Positions 56,875-64,000 of a stretch of 64,000 nucleotides of DNA are shown here, one piece after another. A program made the position numbers and the translations under genes. Location: positions 124,001 to 188,000 of the forward strand of contig JAGYXB010000010.1 of NCBI GenBank assembly GCA_022495005.1, in the 5' to 3' direction. Below the pieces are notes generated by a model. It did no database searches, was not told where the DNA came from, and saw nothing but the letters and a program-made list of their open reading frames with translations. Source of the stretch: Rhyacophila brunnea (lineage: Eukaryota; Arthropoda; Insecta; Trichoptera; Rhyacophilidae). The stretch's first letter is position 1. Each line of letters begins with the position of its first letter.

Positions 56875-57309
56875 TTTATTTCTTCTTTACACTATTTTTT
56901 TGTTTTTAAATGTCATGCTGTGAACGTCTTAAATTTGTAATGTTCACGGTATTTAAAAAAAATTTGAAATAATCGGCCCAACCAGTGTTCATTGCCATTT
57001 TGATTTTGCACAAATTTTAGTTACTTAATTAATTTGTAATATATTTGCCACGTGTAGCCACTGAGTTTCCATTCAACCAACAATCGCCCCCGCCTTGGTA
57101 TGTGCGATCGCGAACTTATAATGTATTTATGCGGTTCCGTTTACTGAACCGATATTTAGCCAAGTATGTGGAATTTTGTAGTAATCCGACGTTTGGGGGT
57201 GTACCATATTTGCTTACACGCTACTACACCGTGGTCGTTCACTTTTTATCAGATGAAATCGACACTATAGCAACTGGAATTTTCTTATTAAAATGTTCTG
57301 TATAAATTT

Positions 57310-58170
57310 CTTTTATTTTGTTAACTGTCAATTCATAGTGGAACTGCATTATATTAATGTTTAATTTAATAAAACGCATTTTTTTGTAGTAGTACTTATT
57401 CCACTTTTACGAGACCTTCACCCGAAGAGGGGTTCTTACAAACCAAACAAACTAATTACATATCATTGTTTAATTTATAAACATTATCATATAGTATTAT
57501 ATACAAAAATAAAAAATCTTAATATATATAATACATATTATATTAAAATATGTATTATACAAAAATATAAAAAATAATAATAATTAATATTATATAAACT
57601 AGAAAATAAGTAGATAATACAACAATAGATAGATATATATACATAATAGATATATTCATAGGTTATATATTATGTATTCATATGACTGTCATTTAATTTT
57701 GTTTGTAAGAAATAAAAAGGCTTTTTATTACTTTATTATTCCACTTTTTATCAATAAATTAGGATCGGTTTCGTTCGCTTCAGAGGGATATTTTCAAATG
57801 AATACATTTTTTTTCAAACAATATTTATCAAACAAAATCCAAAGCGATAGAAATAATATAACAATAGGTACATAAATTATCCGTCCAATAATACCTTCCC
57901 AATAACAAATTAATTTTAAATTAATGAGGTTGGACATTAATATTTCATACTACATCAGGGGCACTAAACAAATTATTTTAAAATATTAGCAAAACACAAA
58001 ATATGAAACAATCAACACTTACAATAACATTAATATCAAAAAATATTTATGATTAGTCAAAATTTACAATAAAAAATATATAAAAAATAAAATAAACAAT
58101 ATTATCAATTATTGAAGTAAGATCGAATACGAAAACAAATACAACCAAAATATGAGTCAAAATTAAATAT
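57310..58170. repeat. Interspersed repeat, same family, with inverted parts
   Basis: The right part matches 28745-29205. The segment 57319-57385 (GTTAACTGTCAATTCATAGT) is the inverse of 6775-6845, and 57763-57800 (GTTTCGTTCGCTTCAGAGG) matches 6645-6680 directly. An AT-only stretch (57480-57660) separates them. Probably one diverged element with inverted ends. Confidence 0.45.
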
Positions 58171-58451
58171 AAATAATAAATAATGCACATATTATATAAA
58201 GTTATGTTATAACAATACCAAATATTAAATAGAGTGTAATAACGGAGAAGAGACAAAATATAATTGATCATTTAACAAATTAGAATTGGGCAAAAATTCT
58301 AAGGTTATGTATAAAACAAACGAGTGCGTGGTATCTGTACTTATGTATATTATGTATACTGTGAGATGTGACAACTTATGGCGTATACTATAAAGAGTTT
58401 AGACGAATGGAAAAAAATGATTATATTACCTTTTGAGCAAACACAATCTTA

Positions 58452-58610
58452 TCAAATATTCATAATTTTGAAAACACTCATGAGAAAATATAGCCAAAAT
58501 TAATCTTCTTTGAAAAAAGTACGACACTCCGCAGAAATCGAACCTACATCTCTCGGTTATCGCGCCCACGTACATATAACACTATGCTAAAGGAGTCATA
58601 ATTAATTGCG
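58452..58610 (-). mobile_element. SINE family 2, copy 2
   Basis: Minus strand head TTTAGCATAGTGTTATATGT, then CGAGAGATGTAGGTTCGATT and TGCGGAGTGTCGTAC, followed by the AT-rich tail. Spaced and ordered as in the 40826-40985 copy. Confidence 0.72.
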
Positions 58611-58624
58611 ACAAATTTTAATTA

Positions 58625-58737
58625 ATGGATTTTAATATTCACTGAAGAGCTTTCCAAATTGAGCTACTATTGGCGAAGATTTTTTCTATTGGTTATAATA
58701 TATTTTCCCAGAAGTGTTTTCAAAATTATGTATGTTC
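58625..58737 (+). mobile_element. SINE family 2 tail fragment
   Basis: GATTTTTTCTATTGGTTATA and AGAAGTGTTTTCAAAATTAT match the family 2 tail in the plus direction. Only GAGCTACTATTGGCGAAG hints at a head. Confidence 0.5.
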
Positions 58738-59009
58738 AATAATTCGAATGTGATTAGAATCAAACAACGTTATCTACAAAAAAAGTGTTTTTTTTAGATA
58801 TCGTTATATTACATTCTCGGCTAGATGATAGTCAAACAACGTTATGTCAATCTTTTTCTAGTTTCTTCTTAAATCGTCAGTTGAGTTTAACGTTAACTAC
58901 ATACAGTTACACTTGTTTTCATATATTTTTTAAATCCATACCTATAAATTTTAACATCACCAATATAAGCAAGATAAATGTACAATACACAATAAATTAT
59001 AAAATATGA

Positions 59010-59801
59010 ACATTAGGTTTTAAATAAACATTTCCTTTGTTGAGTTACAAGAAACTAAAAAATCGTTATTTGGCTCTCCTGTAAAGTTGCACTTTTGTAG
59101 ATAGTGTTGTTTGACATTAAATCTTCGAATTAGAATGTTACATTCTTAATCTTGTGAATTATTCGTTGAATATAAAAAATAGTTAATTAAAGATTATTTT
59201 CTTATAGTTTGATTTTATTCTTTCCGCATATTCTTCAACAATGAAAATATAGTATATTTTTTAAAAATAATCAATACATAATATTATTGGTACAGATTCA
59301 AACCTTATCATTCAAAAATTTTCCAACTCTCCTGTATCAAGGTGAGCTCCATATTCCCATATCGTATCGTTAATTTTTGATGAGAAATCTTTTGATGCTT
59401 GCCAGAGGAGTACAGCAATGCCACCCCCCACCCATTACCGAACCACCCCATCCCCCCTGCACTGTACGATGAATATTTTGAATTATAAAATAATCTTTTT
59501 GAGGTTTTGCCCCAGGGCGGTTAACCGATGTGTGCGCTGTATTGTTTGGCAATGTGTTTATGTATTATGTAGGTAAAGCATCCGCATAGCGATCGGAAGG
59601 TGTTAGGTGTAATTTCTGACTTATAGTAAATAAAGTTTTATTTGTTTTAATTTCTTCTTCATATTTTTGATTAGTAATAATATTTATTTATAATATAGTC
59701 GATGTCGTCGTCAAATCTTGGAGGTTCGTTGGTAACAACAATAAGGATATATGCATTAACATGGTGATGTGGGTTATCGCCTTAGATCTAATGAATTAAG
59801 G
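59010..59801. other. Unassigned
   Basis: Contains one copy of the AGAATGTTACATTCT motif (59131) and a C-rich block (59422-59460). No gene recognised. Confidence 0.4.
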
Positions 59802-59809
59802 ATCTAATA

Positions 59810-60248
59810 CAGGGATAGTCAACCTGGTCCTTACTACCCACTAGTGGGCGTTCCAGCTTTCATGGTGGGTGGTAGGGGTTTAAAAACATTTGAAGGTGTA
59901 TGACTGGATGAAAAATCCTTTTACCGCAAATATTGAAGAGGCTGATACAACCTGCCAAGAAAAACTGGTATCGAATTTGTGTTTACTGTGAAAGTAAACA
60001 CAAATTCGATAGTGGTGGATATGAAAACCTATTGCAAAATAAATAAAAATACCTTTATTATTATTGCTAAGTAATTATTATTATATGTTTTAACTTGCTG
60101 TAACTCTGCTTTATAAATTTTATAAAGTAACGTTACTTCCCTACTTTATAAATCACCATTACTGTGGAACCGGTGGGCGGTTAGAAAATTTTATTACTAA
60201 CAGAGATACAAAAGTGGGCGGTAGGTATAAAAAGGTTGACTATCCCTG
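59810..60248. mobile_element. hAT-like MITE, CAGGGATAGTCAACC ends, perfect TSD
   Basis: 439 bp. The left end CAGGGATAGTCAACCTGG and the inverted right end share the first 16 bases. A perfect 8 bp duplication ATCTAATA flanks it (59802-59809 and 60249-60256). GC-richer sub-terminal blocks carry ACCCACTAGTGGGCG-type repeats. An internal perfect 18 bp stem with 7-base loop lies at 59969-60011. Non-coding. It lies immediately left of a decayed LINE tail (60258-60540). Confidence 0.87.
59969..60011. repeat. Perfect 18 bp hairpin inside the hAT-like MITE
   Basis: TATCGAATTTGTGTTTAC, loop TGTGAAA, then the exact complement. Lies in the left half of the 59810-60248 element. Confidence 0.9.
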
Positions 60249-60257
60249 ATCTAATAG

Positions 60258-60545
60258 AACAGCATATATCCAATGGAACACAGGATCAAAAACGCAGAAA
60301 TTTATTCCAAACATAAACTCTGCCATCAATCTTGCCAGGAACATAAAAATATCACACGAACTCGCACAGATACAGATGCTAACAAGCCACGGAGCAGTGT
60401 TTATCTAAAAAGATTGAAATTGACGGTCTTGGGACTGTTGTCCCTACACAATATATTAAATTATGTGACATATCATCAACGACTGCCCTATACTATAAAA
60501 AGAGCGATGGACTCTCAAAACTCTATGTAGATCGCATAACCATAA
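60258..60545 (+). pseudogene. LINE RNase-H-type C-terminal fragment
   Basis: One frame gives AYIQWNTGSKTQKFIPNINS and HELAQIQMLTSHGAVFI. After a frameshift near 60400 another gives SVYLKRLKLTVLGLLSL. This resembles the end of R1/jockey/I-type LINE proteins (W..S.KGR...F.P, ..QLLTGHG....YL.RF.L). It begins just right of the hAT-like element 59810-60248. Moderately sure of LINE origin, not of clade. Confidence 0.5.
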
Positions 60546-62332
60546 AATTGACCTCCGAAAACCTTACGAAACACTAAACAACAAAACAACACAAAAAAAC
60601 TACACAAAATATTTAATTCTGGCCATAAAAAAATTAAAGATATAAATGGAGGAACATCTTAACCACCTTGCTTGAAAAAACAAGTTCATGGTTATTCAAA
60701 AAAATGGAATGCCTCCGGCACTGCAGCATGAAAGATAAAAAATGTTTGAATTTTAAAAGATTATAATATAAAAAGTACCAATATTTAAGGTGGATACTGT
60801 TATTATAATATATTGAGTTCAATCAGCTACGTCTCGTTGGGGTAGGCAGGTCATGCGTTGCTTAGGTACGGCAAACGAAGAAACGAATACAAATATTACA
60901 ACTTTTGAAAACACACAGTGACAGTTTTTTATGAAGTAGACGATGCGTTCGCTTCGTTAAAAAGTGCCGATATCTTAGTTTGAAAAATAACCGCCGCATA
61001 CAAAAATGGCAACATAACTTTAATGTTGTATCGTAATACCATGATATTTTTTCCAATTAGGGAGCCCCCAAACTGGCCAGTGTTTCAGACCTCTACACAC
61101 CTAAGGCCACCGACAAGAGAAAGATGACAATAGAAATTGATTTCTGACTCCAGTCGGATTGCATGACTTTAGATGGATATACCTAGCATGGAGTATTATC
61201 AATTATTATATTTAATTTATTACAGTGAGACCACACCAGTGAAACGAGGAAGCTATAGTATTTAAATATAAATATTTTAAAATAAAGAATATATTTTTAT
61301 ATTAATTTTATCCAATGATTTAAAAACTTATCTATCTACAGACCTACAAACTTATCTTAAGAATGGAATGGCGGAGCCACTGTCGATAACTACTTAATCA
61401 TGAATTGTAACTGGACAAAACTGACATTCGAATGACATTTTCAAAATGGCGTCCTATGGTAGTTCGTAGTTCCATTTTTGGCTATTCTACAGATAATTTT
61501 GTAGGTCTGTAGTTCAAACACTCAAAAATTAACACAATCAACAAAATAACTTTAAATTTTTAAATTGATGTATTCTTAGTTACCTACGGTATTAGAATTC
61601 GAATTGTATTCCATAATTCTGTTTCCAATTATTTAATCAAACTTATGTTGCAACATTATTAAAAAGTAATTGACAAAAATATATTTGTAGGAAAAGATGA
61701 ATGTCAGATTGTATAGTTACTTTAATAAATGTATATATTATTAATTATTATTATGTTCAAAGAGATTATAATAGCAGTACGGTAATCTATAATAATTGTA
61801 ATTCATTTAAAAAATGATCTCATACCTTGCGTCCAATTATTTAAAAACTTACCCACCTAACTCCAACACTCAAAAATGAAAACAATCGACAAGAGTAAGT
61901 TGGCAGTAGGTATTACATTATTTCCCGCGATCGCGCAGCATAGACAGATAAGTAGAAACGAGATTCGAGAGTGAACGAACGAGTGGAGAGATATAAAACG
62001 CGAATGTAATGAAACATTAAATATTCAATGATTCGCCTCGCGCCTCTTTTCTGCTTCCTCCCTGACTCCCACCGGAGAGCGCCCGCACCCTCCCTCTCAA
62101 TAACACACCCCTTTGCTACAAATAAAGGTGGGCGACTTAAGGTAAGCGTGCTAGTTTTGGCAAACTAACGATAGAAAGAGTGTATCGACTCAATTCGATT
62201 AATTTTTTATTATTACCAAAATATGATATTTATTAATATAAAAAAATTTGACTATACAATCCGATGTAGACCTTGGCTACTTCACAAAGAAGTTTCTTTG
62301 TATTAAAAAAACATCAGTACCCTGATGGTGAG
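60546..62332. other. Unassigned; GC-rich block with TATA-like box at 61920-62110
   Basis: AGAGATATAAAACGCG (61988) lies within the only long GC-rich patch of this area (CGCCTCGCGCCTCTTTTC ... GAGAGCGCCCGCACCCTCC). This could be a promoter, but no downstream gene is seen on either strand. Confidence 0.25.
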
Positions 62333-62456
62333 TACCTCCGCTACACGGAAGTACATTGGTTCATGTATATACATGTTCCAATCTGAGATCGATTCATCTG
62401 AGAGCGATTGAAGACACATATCCACATTCCAATGTACTTCAATGTAGTGGAGGTAC
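62333..62456. repeat. Nested palindromes
   Basis: Outer arms 62333-62359 and 62430-62456 (TACCTCCGCTACACGGAAGT / complement) pair over 27 bp with three mismatches. Inside, CATGTATATACATG is a perfect palindrome. Could be a small foldback element or a structured RNA; no known family. Confidence 0.6.
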
Positions 62457-63214
62457 GGAGGGACCCACTAACCAAATATTTCTTTCAAAATTGATTTTTT
62501 CACCCAGTCTTGTTGTAGTTGGTACAATAGTATTTTACAATACTTACGATAATGTTCCGAGGTCTGAATCTCGGTACGATGAGATGTTGTGCGAAGTGAT
62601 ATAGAGACTGCGATTCTAACAGACCAGGAACTTATATTCGAGTGACATTTTCGATCAATTATTATTCGCAATTTATACTATCAAAATAATATCCTTTTTA
62701 TTGAAATAATCAAGTCAGCTATTATCTGGCGTTTGCGTCAATAGAAAGACGAGTAGCTGGGAATTTATTATTGTAGTGATATAATATGATACTACAAAAA
62801 ATAGGTATTTAATTTGCAATTCTATATCAATATAGGTATATATTAGCTGGCTGTCACATTTTTAACTTATTTATTTGTTTTGTGGATGCATTTGTGTGGT
62901 TTTTGATCAAATTTTACTATTGTGGGGGTTCCTGCCAAATGTTGATAAGTCGATAATTTAGATATTCAGAATTAACAAAAAATTATGTGTCTATATATAA
63001 ATATGTATGCTAGAAAATAGAAAATGCACATAAAGCAGAAAAAATAGCATCATAGAGGGCGTGTCAAACTTTCAAATTGCAAATACTCATATTTCTATTT
63101 CGAGACTTAACAACTTTTGGCAGTTACCCCACGATATATGATAGTATGGGCAGCTTCCCTTAAATTATTGAAAGGAAATAAACGACGTTGTATCTGGTTT
63201 GGCAATGTGCTACG

Positions 63215-64000
63215 CAGTGGCGCACCCAGGATTTAATATTGGGGGGGCCCAAGGAGGAGAATGTACATTAGTCCCATAGGCTCTTTTTCTTCTTCACAGC
63301 CTAATTTCTCGTTTATTGGTCTCTGTGTACCTACACCATGGTCCCCACATCCTGAAACGGGCCCTCAGGCTAGGATATTTGGCGGGCCCCCTACCTACCG
63401 CTAAGATTAAAGGCAGTGTGAAACACTACATTAACGTTTTTCAAATTGTGTTTATACAGTGAATTATTGGCGATTTTTAATACATCTACTTTAATAATGG
63501 AGCTGTCGAGTAGCGACACATAATAATCAAAAAATATATTGCACAATTATATAAGTAATTGAAAATATTCATAGCCGCGATTTTTTTTACTATTAAAGCT
63601 AATTTATGATGTGTGTTTATCTCACTTATCTGGTAAACCCGACACGCCGGGCCCTCCACAGCCTGGGCCCCCAGGCTAGAGCCCTGTCAGCCCTTCCCAG
63701 CCATGACCTCCACCACTCCGGAATTCGGGTGGACACCGAGAATTTTTTGACAGTTCCATTAGGGATTGGGTTTCTAAAAAAACCTGACATTAGTGTTTCG
63801 AAATTTTAGTGTTAGTAATTAAAATCTAAGAACTTTTTCTAAAAAGGATGCTGGAGAATTAATACAAATCATTTTTTTTGCCGTGTTTTTATTTGTCTAA
63901 GACCAAAGTTATAGTTTATTGGCTTTCAATTTCAATGTTTAAAATCATTCTGATAATTTTCAGTTTTGGGGGGTGCCAGGGCCCCTTGGCTCTCCCCCTG
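63215..64000. mobile_element. Element starting CAGTGGCGCACCCAGG, cut by window end
   Basis: CAGTGGCGCACCCAGGATTT at 63215 is the kind of terminal sequence seen on hAT-like elements. It is followed by G-runs and GC-rich blocks (GGGCCCTCAGGCTAGG, CCTGGGCCCCCAGGC). 63320-63490 is related to 12815-13010 (CACCATGG.CCC.CATCCTG, CCCCCTACCTA.CGCTAA, GCGATTTTTAATA). The right end is not in the window, so length and duplication cannot be judged. Confidence 0.45.

Larger units (their letters stand above)
55665..56950 (+). pseudogene. Jockey-like LINE C-terminus and 3' end, interrupted
   Basis: Reading frames with minor breaks give LKILYNSLVKNRIGSW and PHQLKYDLMVERVQKKFL (jockey-type LYNSLVRSKLEY.S..W.P region). 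They continue as NEFAIL-like text, LRNREHQLFVHPR..., and end DDEYRWTLFYKFLK with stop TAG at 56188-56190. One stop interrupts near 55931. The 3' untranslated part is split by the foldback element 56305-56874 and resumes at 56875 (or from the duplicated TTTATTTC), ending GAACGTCTTAAATTTGTAAT plus an A-rich tail at ~56953-56963. Enzyme of the family: target-primed reverse transcription. Confidence 0.72.

Noticed and set aside
1..64000. Endogenous viral genes
   Set aside because: No viral polymerase, capsid or envelope motif was recognised on either strand. The only candidate, the LTR-like repeat, has no internal genes.

Overview
This window looks like AT-rich nuclear DNA of an insect. The clues are a mariner element, several LINE lineages common in insects, tRNA-derived SINEs, a Penelope-like element, many short palindromic DNA transposons, and short tracts of (TTAGG)n, the usual insect telomere pentamer. 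I cannot name the order. No complete host protein-coding gene, true tRNA or rRNA is visible. Nearly all short open frames are repeat debris or chance, so the window reads as intergenic or intronic DNA built from nested mobile elements.

Layout. 1-8.9 kb: unassigned sequence, a 3 x 30 bp tandem repeat (2551-2640), LINE 3' ends at 1.85-2.23, 4.88-5.39 and 7.36-8.09 kb, and an LTR-like segment at 4.08-4.67 kb. 8.9-12.7 kb: three copies of an interspersed ~430-510 bp family (called family A here), one split by a hAT-like element, plus tRNA-derived SINEs. 13.3-14.2 kb: a GC-elevated, repeat-poor segment. 14.4-16.7 kb: two LINE reverse-transcriptase C-termini set among copies of a ~170 bp repeat (family B). 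17.2-22.9 kb: another family A copy, a 601 bp hAT-like element, a tRNA-like SINE head, LINE fragments and a family B cluster with a 40 bp foldback. 25.0-26.7 kb: two foldback elements starting GGTACAG or a close variant, each with a perfect 8 bp target duplication, then a TA-flanked element. 27.6-28.2 kb: second LTR-like copy. 30-35 kb: family A and B copies and at least five LINE fragments. 36.6-37.4 kb: a decayed Penelope-like element with a GIY-YIG domain. 39-43 kb: hAT-like, TA-flanked and foldback elements and SINE heads. 44.9-46.2 kb: a full-length mariner with two frameshifts. 46.8-51.1 kb: two family A copies, a LINE end and a ~0.9 kb foldback element. 52.4-57.0 kb: three more inverted-repeat elements, then a jockey-like LINE 3' end split by the third GGTACAG-family element. 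59.8-60.5 kb: a hAT-like element with a perfect target duplication beside an RNase-H-type LINE tail. 63.2-64 kb: the start of a further element that runs out of the window.

The informative part is the nesting, which gives relative ages and in several places allows comparison with an unoccupied site elsewhere in the window. The best candidate for something under-described is a set of foldback elements with at least three different termini that all carry (TTAGG)n-like tracts internally. The mariner transposase, the LINE proteins and the Penelope endonuclease would supply mobilisation functions if intact, but every copy here is truncated or frameshifted.
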